This document shows positions 17,417 to 25,372 of a stretch of 64,000 nt of DNA, in pieces (position 1 is the first letter of the stretch; the number at the start of each line of letters is the position of its first letter). The stretch lies in the NCBI GenBank assembly GCA_964439935.1, contig CAYTPW010000017.1, positions 1-64,000 of the forward strand. Reading direction: 5' to 3'. The stretch is from JABMQW01 sp964439935 (lineage in GTDB: Bacteria; Fidelibacterota; Marinisomatia; Marinisomatales; TCS56). The notes below the pieces were generated by a model, which was not told where the DNA came from, searched no databases, and was given only the letters and a program-made list of their open reading frames with translations. The position numbers and the translations under genes are program-made.

Positions 17417-18326
17417 TCTAAGTGTAAAAATCGGTCCAGTTCAATTCAAAAATCCAATATTTACCGCCTCCGGGACATTTGGGTATGGCACCGAGGTCCA
17501 AGATATCACTGACGTATCAAAGCTGGGGGCAATCGTAACCAAATCGATCACGCTAAATCCCCGTGAAGGAAATCCACCACCACGCATAGTCGAAACAGCC
17601 AGCGGAATGATCAACTCGATCGGATTGGCCAATATTGGTGTTGCGCAATATATCAAAGAAATGTTACCAGAATATCAGTCAATCAATACTGCAGTCATTG
17701 TAAATATTGCCGGATCGACAATTAAAGAGTATTGCCAGGTTCTAAAGAAAATTGAATCAGTTGATTCGCCGATCGTTGGTTATGAAATAAATATATCCTG
17801 CCCGAACGTCAAAGAAGGGGGAATGGCTTTTGGAGTAAATGCCGATATTACTGCTCAGTTAACCAATCGACTTCGAAAATTAACCGAGCGACTATTGATA
17901 CTGAAGTTGAGTCCGAATGTTACCGATATTGTTTCAATTGGCATTGCCGCTCAGGAAGCAGGTGCAGATGCCGTTTCGGCAATCAATACGCTGGTAGGTA
18001 TGAGTATTGATCACCAGACTCGCAAAACTAATATACATACTACCTATGGTGGCCTGTCCGGTCCGGCAATAAAACCGGTTGCGTTGGCCTGTGTTCATAA
18101 ATTAAAATGTCAATTGGAGATTCCTATAATTGGGATCGGTGGGATCACATCGGTGGCTGACGTAGTTGAATTTGCTTTGGCCGGTGCCCAGGCAATTCAA
18201 ATCGGAACCGCCAATTTTCGAGATCCTGATATCGGTCGGAAGACAGTACTCAGACTGGAAGAATATCTCCGGCAAAATAGAATAGAGTCTTACAATGAAT
18301 TACTTAATAATCTGCGGTTATACTGA
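17409..18326 (+). CDS. pyrD: Dihydroorotate dehydrogenase B, catalytic subunit PyrD
   Basis: 305 residues, class 1B dihydroorotate dehydrogenase (fourth step of UMP synthesis; FMN TIM barrel). The class 1B active-site cysteine is C131 in NISCPNVKEGG. Other family segments are NPIFTASGTFGYG at the start, GGLSGPAIKPVALACV and PIIGIGGITSVADVVEF. The best start is TTG at 17409, preceded by GGAG at 17396-17399. Upstream in-frame TTG codons exist but lie deep in pyrK. Presence of pyrK next door supports the NAD-linked B type. The rlpA-like gene starts on the last base of its stop. Confidence 0.95.
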   Translation: MTDLSVKIGPVQFKNPIFTASGTFGYGTEVQDITDVSKLGAIVTKSITLNPREGNPPPRIVETASGMINSIGLANIGVAQYIKEMLPEYQSINTAVIVNIAGSTIKEYCQVLKKIESVDSPIVGYEINISCPNVKEGGMAFGVNADITAQLTNRLRKLTERLLILKLSPNVTDIVSIGIAAQEAGADAVSAINTLVGMSIDHQTRKTNIHTTYGGLSGPAIKPVALACVHKLKCQLEIPIIGIGGITSVADVVEFALAGAQAIQIGTANFRDPDIGRKTVLRLEEYLRQNRIESYNELLNNLRLY

Positions 18327-18772
18327 TGCATAAACGATTCTGTATTTTCTTATTGAGCAGCTTAATGCTCTTCTCCTGCGCATCATCACCACGTTACGGA
18401 CATGGTAAAACAAGTACCGGATCGACTAAGCGTACTCCCAAGCGGACTGGTAAAGTGTTGGTTGGCATCAGTTCGTATTATGCGGATGATTTTCATGGTA
18501 AACTAACCGCCAACGGGGAGATATTTGATATGTATGGCCTAACTGCTGCTCATAAAACTCTTCCCCTGAACACAATTGTCCGTGTGACCAATTTGGAGAA
18601 CAATAAATCACTGATACTGAGAATTAATGATCGGGGACCATATGTAAAAAACCGGATTTTGGATTGTTCATATGGTGCTGCATTGAAACTGGGATTCACT
18701 GATAAGGGAACCGCAAAAGTTAGAATTCAAATAATTGAGTTGGGTGATAATAAATATATGAAGCACGACTAA
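18326..18772 (+). CDS. RlpA-like double-psi beta-barrel lipoprotein
   Basis: 148 residues. A lipoprotein signal ends at Cys18 (LSSLMLFSCASS), followed by a short basic, Thr/Lys-rich linker and one double-psi beta-barrel: GISSYYADDFHGKLTANGE, YGLTAAHKTLPLNTIVRVTN and RINDRGPYVKNRILDCSYGA. The Asp of NDRGPY is the conserved active-site residue of RlpA, a lytic transglycosylase that cuts peptide-poor glycan strands. There is no SPOR domain, so it is a short RlpA form. It overlaps pyrD by one base (TGATG), which makes translational coupling likely although the functions are unrelated. Confidence 0.88.
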   Translation: MHKRFCIFLLSSLMLFSCASSPRYGHGKTSTGSTKRTPKRTGKVLVGISSYYADDFHGKLTANGEIFDMYGLTAAHKTLPLNTIVRVTNLENNKSLILRINDRGPYVKNRILDCSYGAALKLGFTDKGTAKVRIQIIELGDNKYMKHD

Positions 18773-18790
18773 TCTTTAAAGGAAGAGATA

Positions 18791-19681
18791 TTGAAGAAGA
18801 GATTCTATATGATTGCCAATCCGAAGGGGGGATCTCAGAATGTTATGGAAATCATCTCCAATATAAAGCCTATTTTTGAAAATGCCGATGCCGAATTGAT
18901 GATTCACGAAACTTCCTGGTCACGGCATGCCAATGAAATTGCCCAGAATATGAATTTTGATGATTATTCCGGTCTGATCACTGTCGGCGGTGACGGTACG
19001 GCACACGAGGCAATTAATGGATTAATGAATCGTAGTGATGGAAAAAAGATTCCGTTGGGCTTAATTCCTGGTGGCAGTGGCAATTCTTTTTTGTATGGAC
19101 TGGATTGCCATGACCCTATCGATGCTGTCAACCGGATTCTAAACGGCAATACTGTACTGATTGATGTTGCGAAAATGACGATGGAGAATGAGATCATATA
19201 TTCATTCAATATCATTGGCTGGGGTTTGATCACAGCGATTGCCCGCACATCGGAACCGCTTCGCTGGTGGCCTAAGCAGCGTTATAATATTGCGACTGTA
19301 ATTGAATTAATTCGAATGAGTGCACTCACTACTAAATTAATTGTCGATGGAGAGGAGATTGACGGACAAATTTCTTTCCTGATTGCCTGTAATACGCCAT
19401 ATACTGGTGTTGGGATGAAAATGGCACCCAGGGCCAAATTGGATGATGGAAAAATTGATCTGATAGTTGTAAAAGGAGCGACCCGGATCCAGATGCTGAA
19501 ACTATTCCCAAAAGTGTTTGATGGCAGTCATATCGAGTCAAATCTGGTGGATTATTATCAGGCTAAAACCTTTGAATTGATTCCTGAACATGATGATTTA
19601 CTCGATATTGATGGCGAATTGACTGGAACAACGCCGTTTAAAGTCGAGATGATTTCCAAAGCAATAAATATATTTATTTGA
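18791..19681 (+). CDS. Diacylglycerol/sphingosine-kinase-like lipid kinase
   Basis: 296 residues of the DAGK catalytic (YegS/LCB5/DgkB) family, which phosphorylates lipid hydroxyls with ATP. The nucleotide loop is VGGDGTAHEAINGLMN, followed by the family motif LIPGGSGNSF. The start YMIANPKGGSQN is the standard first strand. The C-terminal half carries DGKIDLIVVKG and a final DIDGE motif. Which lipid is used cannot be read from the sequence. TTG at 18791 is preceded by GGAAGAG at 18781-18787. It ends 6 nt from the convergent sulfotransferase gene. Confidence 0.87.
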   Translation: MKKRFYMIANPKGGSQNVMEIISNIKPIFENADAELMIHETSWSRHANEIAQNMNFDDYSGLITVGGDGTAHEAINGLMNRSDGKKIPLGLIPGGSGNSFLYGLDCHDPIDAVNRILNGNTVLIDVAKMTMENEIIYSFNIIGWGLITAIARTSEPLRWWPKQRYNIATVIELIRMSALTTKLIVDGEEIDGQISFLIACNTPYTGVGMKMAPRAKLDDGKIDLIVVKGATRIQMLKLFPKVFDGSHIESNLVDYYQAKTFELIPEHDDLLDIDGELTGTTPFKVEMISKAINIFI

Positions 19682-19687
19682 TATCTA

Positions 19688-20464
19688 TCAGTCCCGATGA
19701 TAATCCAATTTATGCATTAATTCACCGGCAATATCAACGACATATTGAATATCGTCTTCGGTGAAGGCGTCCGGTAGTTTTATTTCTTGACCATCCTTTG
19801 GCCGCACGACATTTGTGTTTCGATCCGGCCTTCGGGGAGTGGCAGGCGGCGTCTTCGCCAGATACTGACCGATTGTAACAACCGTATTGTCAAATTTCTG
19901 ATCCAGATCTTCATATTTAATGAAATGGAGATTTTTCCCTGGATTTTTTTCGCCATAATCCAGCCATTCCATAGTGTGAGCTTCCCAACGATGAACCATG
20001 GATTTCATTTGACGCTTTTGATAACGCAGCATGGCGTTACGGGGTTCGCTACGGATAAATTGCTGAATTGTATCAGTATCAGGTCCTTCTTCCCAACCCA
20101 GTGTTTTAAAATATTTTATCAGTTTCCAGTTACTGCGTAAAGTATGTAGTGGATTTCGGTAAATATAAAAAATATGAAATTGTTCATCCAGGTAATCCAT
20201 TATATCCTGGAAAAAACCGATCGGGTGATGAGATTTTAGAATATTTAATATCGATTTGTCGTGGGCTTGTTTAATATAGTTCAAAATTGCAGTGGGTGAG
20301 TGGAAATTGATCCCCAGTTCCTGATCGAAATTCCACCAGGGTGCGGCAAGATAGGGATAGTTTCTTGCAATTGAATTCATTAAAAAGTGGGTTCCAGAAC
20401 GTTCATGGCTGATTACAGCTACTTTTTTCTGAGGGATTGAACCAACATGTAGATTAGTGATCAT
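19688..20464 (-). CDS. Sulfotransferase family protein
   Basis: 258 residues. The 5'-phosphosulfate-binding loop appears as VAVISHERSGTHFLMNSIAR (R/K-S-G-T-H/x pattern), and the 3'-phosphate-binding segment as YIYRNPLHTLRSNWKLIKYF. Both are hallmarks of PAPS-dependent sulfotransferases of the Sulfotransfer_1/3 families. FIKYEDLDQKFDNT corresponds to the conserved strand before the C-terminal helices. The acceptor is unknown; a surface glycan, lipid or small alcohol are all possible. AGGA precedes the ATG. The gene stands alone on the minus strand between two plus-strand lipid genes. Confidence 0.82.
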   Translation of the reverse strand: MITNLHVGSIPQKKVAVISHERSGTHFLMNSIARNYPYLAAPWWNFDQELGINFHSPTAILNYIKQAHDKSILNILKSHHPIGFFQDIMDYLDEQFHIFYIYRNPLHTLRSNWKLIKYFKTLGWEEGPDTDTIQQFIRSEPRNAMLRYQKRQMKSMVHRWEAHTMEWLDYGEKNPGKNLHFIKYEDLDQKFDNTVVTIGQYLAKTPPATPRRPDRNTNVVRPKDGQEIKLPDAFTEDDIQYVVDIAGELMHKLDYHRD

Positions 20465-20602
20465 AAAAACATCCTGATTAAATATTTAAATTAAGTACAA
20501 TTGTTATGCCAAATTATCGAGCATCAATCACAAGCTATTATCTGGAATATTCCTACTTCATTTCCTGATACAGTTACTTTTGTGAATGCTGAAATATTTA
20601 TT

Positions 20603-20631
20603 TTGTCTGATTGGTGGTAGACAACTTTTAT
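20603..20631 (+). promoter_or_regulatory. Candidate promoter with dyad upstream of cdsA
   Basis: TTGTCT (20603-20608) and TTTTAT (20626-20631) are 17 nt apart, a plausible sigma-70-type pair ahead of the cdsA ATG at 20703. Overlapping it is a perfect six-base inverted repeat, TTGTCT and AGACAA, separated by 10 nt (20603-20624). That would suit a dimeric repressor binding over the promoter. Each hexamer matches consensus at only four of six positions, so this is weak. Confidence 0.25.
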
Positions 20632-20702
20632 TACATAGTCGAATGACGGTTGTATCGTGTTAAATCACGGCTTAATTTTCGCTTTGTTATTTTTAATTGG
20701 AT

Positions 20703-21524
20703 ATGAAAGATACCTTCTTAAATAGACTACTTGTCAATGTGCTGGGAATTCCTGGCGTCCTGGTCTTAATCTGGCTGGGTGGAGTATATTTTGCCGTATT
20801 CATTATTGTTGTAATGCTGATAGCCATCTGGGAATATTATTCCATTAATACTCGAAAAAATGTAAAACCGATCACATCAATTGGTTTTGCCGCAACCATA
20901 TTCATCGGAATCTTCTATTATTATGGTATTTTCGATGTCCATACCTGGATCGGGGTTTTCATACTGATCGTTATTTTTACAATGACAGTCGAAATGTTTC
21001 GGGATTTGCCAGACCCAACCAGAAATATTGCCATCACAGTTTTCGGCATTATTTATATTCCGGTTCTGCTGGGAACTTTAATTGCCCTGCGTAACTGGGA
21101 TACGGAAATTGGTACTCATTTAACCCTGGGAGTTTTCCTTTCGGTTTGGGTATGTGATTCCGCAGCTTACCTGTTTGGTAAGCAATGGGGTAACAAAAAA
21201 ATGTTAGAACGTGTAAGCCCAAAGAAAACAGTTGTAGGTTGTATTGGGGGTGTTTTTGGCGCTTTTGTAGTTTACGCGATTCTTTTTTCAACAGGTTATT
21301 TAGGCGCTCCTTTTACCTGGTTGAATGTTGTAGTCTTCGCATCTATTACCGGATTTTTTGGTCAGGCTGGTGATTTTGCCCAATCGATGATTAAACGTGA
21401 TATGGGCGTAAAGGACTCCGGTGGTCTGTTAATGGCACACGGTGGCGTGTTCGACCGCTTCGATTCTCTTTTCTTTGCCAGTGCACTAACCTATTTTTAT
21501 TTGCATATTATTCATGGCGTATAA
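20703..21524 (+). CDS. cdsA: Phosphatidate cytidylyltransferase CdsA
   Basis: 273 residues, an integral membrane enzyme making CDP-diacylglycerol from phosphatidate and CTP. Seven or eight hydrophobic spans are visible (LVNVLGIPGVLVLIWLGGVY, FAVFIIVVMLIAIWEYYS, NIAITVFGIIYIPVLLGTL and others). The C-terminal family signature MIKRDMGVKDSGGLL...GGVFDRFDSL is present with its metal-binding aspartates. The usual 'PGHGG' reads MAHGG. An in-frame TTG two codons upstream is less likely than the ATG at 20703. The next gene starts 12 nt after the stop, so cdsA may lead the following operon. Confidence 0.92.
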   Translation: MKDTFLNRLLVNVLGIPGVLVLIWLGGVYFAVFIIVVMLIAIWEYYSINTRKNVKPITSIGFAATIFIGIFYYYGIFDVHTWIGVFILIVIFTMTVEMFRDLPDPTRNIAITVFGIIYIPVLLGTLIALRNWDTEIGTHLTLGVFLSVWVCDSAAYLFGKQWGNKKMLERVSPKKTVVGCIGGVFGAFVVYAILFSTGYLGAPFTWLNVVVFASITGFFGQAGDFAQSMIKRDMGVKDSGGLLMAHGGVFDRFDSLFFASALTYFYLHIIHGV

Positions 21525-21536
21525 TTCATTCCCTGT

Positions 21537-21986
21537 ATGAACGCGCAACCAGCTGATACAATTAAGCAGGATGCAAGCGAATGTTATGAATGGCATGCTC
21601 ATCCCGCTGCTCAAAATCACCCAAAATTGTGTATGGCAATCATAATCATTCTCACAATTGCTTGTTTAATCTATATAACTTCAGAGATATTCCTGTGGAG
21701 TATGTTTGCTGTGATCCTGTTGACGATGGCACTGCAACGGTTTTTTTTCCCCAGTCGCTTCCAGATCGACGCAAAAGGAATTACAGCTAAATATTTACTG
21801 GGCAAAAAAAGATTTGATTGGAAGTTTATCAGACGGTTTAATTATGACGCTAATGGCGGTTATCTATCAACCCGAAAACTGCCAACCAGGCTGGATGCCT
21901 ATCGGGGGATGCACTTGTATTTTAGCTCTGATAGAAAAGAGATTATTGAGCGGATCAATAGCATGATTGAGATAGCTGAAGCATGA
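21537..21986 (+). CDS. Membrane protein with PH-like domain, unknown
   Basis: 149 residues. Two adjacent hydrophobic helices (LCMAIIIILTIACLIYITSE and FLWSMFAVILLTMALQRFFF) form a hairpin. They are followed by a compact strand-rich C-terminal domain (FQIDAKGITAKYLLGKKRFD ... YFSSDRKEIIERINSM) that resembles bacterial PH-like (bPH) membrane proteins. Its stop overlaps the next start in ATGA. It is the first small gene of the run leading to the GlmL-type ATPase. Function unknown; lipid or partner binding is a guess. Confidence 0.6.
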   Translation: MNAQPADTIKQDASECYEWHAHPAAQNHPKLCMAIIIILTIACLIYITSEIFLWSMFAVILLTMALQRFFFPSRFQIDAKGITAKYLLGKKRFDWKFIRRFNYDANGGYLSTRKLPTRLDAYRGMHLYFSSDRKEIIERINSMIEIAEA

Positions 21987-22387
21987 AAGCCTGGTTGAAA
22001 AATGCATTTGCAGTTGAGACACCCGAAGGAAACGAACCCACTGCTGAACAAAAAGCAGTTGTGGATAAGGTTTGCCTGGAAATTGTCAGACGGAAGATGA
22101 CTACACCTGCTCTACTTTTTTTGGAATCTTTTCGTCCGTTGAATTACATTGGTGCCCAAGTCATGCATTTTTTCCAGCCAATTGTGTCGGTTATTCTAAA
22201 CACAGAAGCATACCAACATTTTTCACAATTTCTAGAACAACGTAACAGTGTGGATTATCTCTGCCAGCAAATAGAATATTTTGACGCTGATTATGGTTCC
22301 ATTGAAATGAATACACCCGAATCTGATAAAGACCAGAAATTGGAAGATTCCATAATTGATAAAAAAGATGAAAAGAAAGCACGATGA
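21983..22387 (+). CDS. Conserved-looking small protein upstream of GlmL-type ATPase
   Basis: 134 residues, soluble or peripheral. The core IVRRKMTTPALLFLESFRPL followed by NYIGAQVMHFFQPIVSVIL looks conserved: a basic 'RRxxTxPAxLFLES.RPLN..G.Q' segment then a hydrophobic helix. I believe I have seen this in proteins from several phyla without an assigned function. The C-terminal 40 residues are acidic/lysine-rich and probably disordered. It overlaps both neighbours by 4 nt (ATGA), so its translation is tied to the ATPase gene. A stoichiometric partner or adaptor is inferred. Confidence 0.6.
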   Translation: MKAWLKNAFAVETPEGNEPTAEQKAVVDKVCLEIVRRKMTTPALLFLESFRPLNYIGAQVMHFFQPIVSVILNTEAYQHFSQFLEQRNSVDYLCQQIEYFDADYGSIEMNTPESDKDQKLEDSIIDKKDEKKAR

Positions 22388-25365
22388 GCAATAAAGATTT
22401 GGAGAACATAAATATAATTTTGGCAACTGATTGCGGAAGTACCACTACAAAAGCAATTCTTATTCAGAAAATCGATGGTGTGTATCGTCAGACCCATCGT
22501 GGTGAAGCGCCATCGACGGTTGAAGAACCATTCGCAGATGTTACCGTGGGTGTTGTTAATTCGGTTACTGAAGTGGCTGAGTTGGCCGGTCGGCGATTGA
22601 TTGATGCTGATGGCAAGATTATTCAGCCTGATAATGGTACTGAAGGCTGTGATTTATATATATCAACCTCAAGTGCTGGTGGTGGTTTACAGATGATGGT
22701 TGCTGGCGTAATTGCTGAAATGACAGCCGCCAGTGCCAAACGGGCCGCGCTGGGTGCCGGAGCAATTGTGATGGACGTTATTGCTTCCAATGATAACCGG
22801 AAACCACATGACCAGATCCAGCGGATCCGTGAATTACGTCCCGATATGATGCTCCTGTCAGGCGGTACTGACGGTGGAACAATGACTCACATAATGCAAA
22901 TCGCCGAATTGATTGCGCCGGCAAAACCACAACCACGCTTTGGCGCTCAATACAAACTACCGATTATTTATGCTGGGAATAACAAAGCTCAAGATAATAT
23001 AAAGGAATTGTTTAAAGAAGAATTTGAATTAACTATTGTTGATAATCTACGTCCTGTTCTGGAACGTGAAAATCTGGGTCCGGCCCGTGATTCCATTCAT
23101 GACCTGTTTCTTGAGCACGTTATGGCGCATGCTCCTGGCTATAATAAACTGATGGACTGGACCGATGCCCCGATCATGCCAACCCCCGGTGCCGTTGGGA
23201 ATATTTTAAAGACTATTGCCGATAAGCAGGGCATCAATGTGGTTGGAGTCGATATTGGCGGCGCAACAACCGACATCTTCAGTGTGTTCGATGGCACCTT
23301 CAACAGGACCGTCAGCGCTAACCTGGGGATGAGTTATTCAATTTCAAATGTATGCGCTGAAGCGACAATGCCCAATATTGTACGCTGGGTCCATTTGGAT
23401 ATGGATGAGCGTGAACTGCGAAATCGCGTAAAAAATAAAATGATCCGCCCGACCACAATACCCCAGACCAAGGAAGCACTGGTATTTGAACAGGCTGTAG
23501 CCCGGGAAGCATTGCGTTTAGCTTACAAGCAACATAAAGAATTCGCCACCACGCTTAAAGGTGTGCAGCAACAACGGACAGTAGGAGATACATTCAGCCA
23601 GAAGACCGGTGGTCAGACTATTATTGACAATATGAAGCTGAATTTGCTGGTGGCATCTGGTGGCGTATTGTCCCACGCTCCCCAGATGCGTCAGACGGCG
23701 ATGATGCTGATTGACGCGTTCCAACCGGAAGGAATTACCAAGCTGGCAAAAGACAGCATATTCATGATGCCCCATCTGGGAGTTGCAGCTCAGGTTCACC
23801 CCAAGGCAGCAATGGAAGTTTTCGACCGTGATTGTTTGATTTACCTGGGCACCGTGGTGGCTCCAGCCGGTCATGGGAAAGAAGGGAAGCCCTGTTTTAA
23901 CTATACAATTCAGGGTGAATCGATCAATGAGTCCGGCACTATCATGTATGGTGAATTGAAATTACTGCCTCTGGGAATCGATGATACAGCCGAGATCACA
24001 ATTGAACCGGCAAAGTCCTTTGATGCGGGCAGCGGTGCCGGGAAAAAGCAGGTTGGTACCGTACATGGTGGTACCGTAGGTCTCATTCTCGACGGCCGTG
24101 GTCGTCCTTTGCAGGTCACTACTGATCATGAAGTCAGTAAATCTATTGTTGAACAATGGATTTCAAAAATTGATTTGTATCCCGAAGTTATTTTGGATAC
24201 TGAATCCAAGTCCGGTAAAAAGAGCGAAAATAGCAAGAAAGCACATGCCTATTCTCCGGGTTTACAAGTAAGCCAGAGGACAAAAATCCAACGGCGTCGA
24301 GTTTTGCCAATTCAGGGTAAGGTCCTGGTAGAAAAGGGTGATATAGTTACCGCTCAGCAGGTCGTTGCTGAGACTTACATGCCAGGTGATGTGATCCCGG
24401 TGAACGTATCTAACTTATTGTCGCTACCACCCCGTGATGTGCCTGAATGCATGTGTGTCGAGGTTGGCGATAATATTAATATCAAAGATACAATCGCTGA
24501 GACTAAAGGTATTTTCGGCTTTTTCAAAAACAAATGTGAATGCAACGAGGCGGGTGAAGTAGAGACCATTTCCGAGATTACAGGGCAAGTCATCCTGCGG
24601 GGAGAACCGCATCCGGTTCAAGTTTTGGCTTTTACTTCCGGTGAGATCATTGAAGTAATCCCAGATCAGGGTGTTGTGATTGAATCAGATTGTACATTCA
24701 TTCAAGGTATTTTCGGTGTCGGAGGTGAGACATTTGGAAAAATCCGTATGGCCTGCGATAACATTAACGAGCAGTTAACAGCCGACCTGATCAAACCGGA
24801 TATGAAAGGGCAGGTAATTATTGGCGGAGCCCGGATGACGGTCGAGGCAATCGAGAAAGCGGTTGAAATCGGTGCAGCCGGGATTGTATCTGGTGGCCTT
24901 GATGATCAGGATTTAAAGAATTTCCTGGGATATGACCTGGGAGTGGCGATTACCGGTTCAGAAAAACTGGGGATTACACTAATAATCACCGAAGGTTTTG
25001 GTGATATATCAATGGCTGAACGAACTTTTGAATTATTGCGGTCCCGTGATGGTTCCGAAACATCAATTACAGGAGCCACCCAAATCCGCGCCGGTGTCAT
25101 TCGTCCGGCCATCATTATACCAGCGGATAATACAGTACCGGAAGCAACAGGTGATGATAAACATGCATCTGGCATCTTGGAAATAGGTTATCCCGTACGT
25201 ATTATACGCGACCCTTATTTTGGAAAAATTGGAAAAGTTCATGAATTGCCACCAGAACCGCACCAACTGGCCTCCGGCACCAAAACCCGGGTTTTAAAAG
25301 TGGTCTTTGATTCTGGTGAAATTGTCACCATACCACGTGCAAATGTGGAATTGATTGAAGAGTAG
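22384..25365 (+). CDS. GlmL/MutL-type ASKHA ATPase with long C-terminal extension
   Basis: 993 residues. The N-terminal half is a GlmL (glutamate mutase L, MutL) domain of the actin/Hsp70-like ATPase superfamily: phosphate-1 ATDCGSTTTKAIL (about 14-26), phosphate-2 GVDIGGATTDIFSV (D290) and adenosine-type LLVASGGVLSHAP. Plain GlmL is about 460-600 residues; here some 390 more follow. The extension includes barrel-sandwich-like strands (GKVLVEKGDIVTAQQVVAE, ITGQVILRGEPHPVQVLAF), an alpha/beta part (IIGGARMTVEAIEKAVEIGA) and a terminal KOW-like strand pair (VVFDSGEIVTIPRANVEL). No glutamate-mutase subunits (GlmS/GlmE) are nearby. It overlaps the upstream gene by 4 nt and is followed within 7 nt by membrane-protein genes, so a membrane-linked role is more likely than cobalamin-enzyme repair. 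Confidence 0.8.
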   Translation: MSNKDLENINIILATDCGSTTTKAILIQKIDGVYRQTHRGEAPSTVEEPFADVTVGVVNSVTEVAELAGRRLIDADGKIIQPDNGTEGCDLYISTSSAGGGLQMMVAGVIAEMTAASAKRAALGAGAIVMDVIASNDNRKPHDQIQRIRELRPDMMLLSGGTDGGTMTHIMQIAELIAPAKPQPRFGAQYKLPIIYAGNNKAQDNIKELFKEEFELTIVDNLRPVLERENLGPARDSIHDLFLEHVMAHAPGYNKLMDWTDAPIMPTPGAVGNILKTIADKQGINVVGVDIGGATTDIFSVFDGTFNRTVSANLGMSYSISNVCAEATMPNIVRWVHLDMDERELRNRVKNKMIRPTTIPQTKEALVFEQAVAREALRLAYKQHKEFATTLKGVQQQRTVGDTFSQKTGGQTIIDNMKLNLLVASGGVLSHAPQMRQTAMMLIDAFQPEGITKLAKDSIFMMPHLGVAAQVHPKAAMEVFDRDCLIYLGTVVAPAGHGKEGKPCFNYTIQGESINESGTIMYGELKLLPLGIDDTAEITIEPAKSFDAGSGAGKKQVGTVHGGTVGLILDGRGRPLQVTTDHEVSKSIVEQWISKIDLYPEVILDTESKSGKKSENSKKAHAYSPGLQVSQRTKIQRRRVLPIQGKVLVEKGDIVTAQQVVAETYMPGDVIPVNVSNLLSLPPRDVPECMCVEVGDNINIKDTIAETKGIFGFFKNKCECNEAGEVETISEITGQVILRGEPHPVQVLAFTSGEIIEVIPDQGVVIESDCTFIQGIFGVGGETFGKIRMACDNINEQLTADLIKPDMKGQVIIGGARMTVEAIEKAVEIGAAGIVSGGLDDQDLKNFLGYDLGVAITGSEKLGITLIITEGFGDISMAERTFELLRSRDGSETSITGATQIRAGVIRPAIIIPADNTVPEATGDDKHASGILEIGYPVRIIRDPYFGKIGKVHELPPEPHQLASGTKTRVLKVVFDSGEIVTIPRANVELIEE

Positions 25366-25372
25366 GAGTAAT

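Noticed and set aside
23518..23874. A 118-codon antisense frame in the GlmL-type gene.
   Set aside because: Lies wholly inside a strongly supported gene, has no ribosome binding site, and reads as a complement shadow.
22384..25365. Calling the GlmL-type protein a true glutamate mutase repair protein.
   Set aside because: No mutase subunits nearby, a long extra C-terminal region, and tight linkage to membrane proteins. The domain call stands but the pathway does not.
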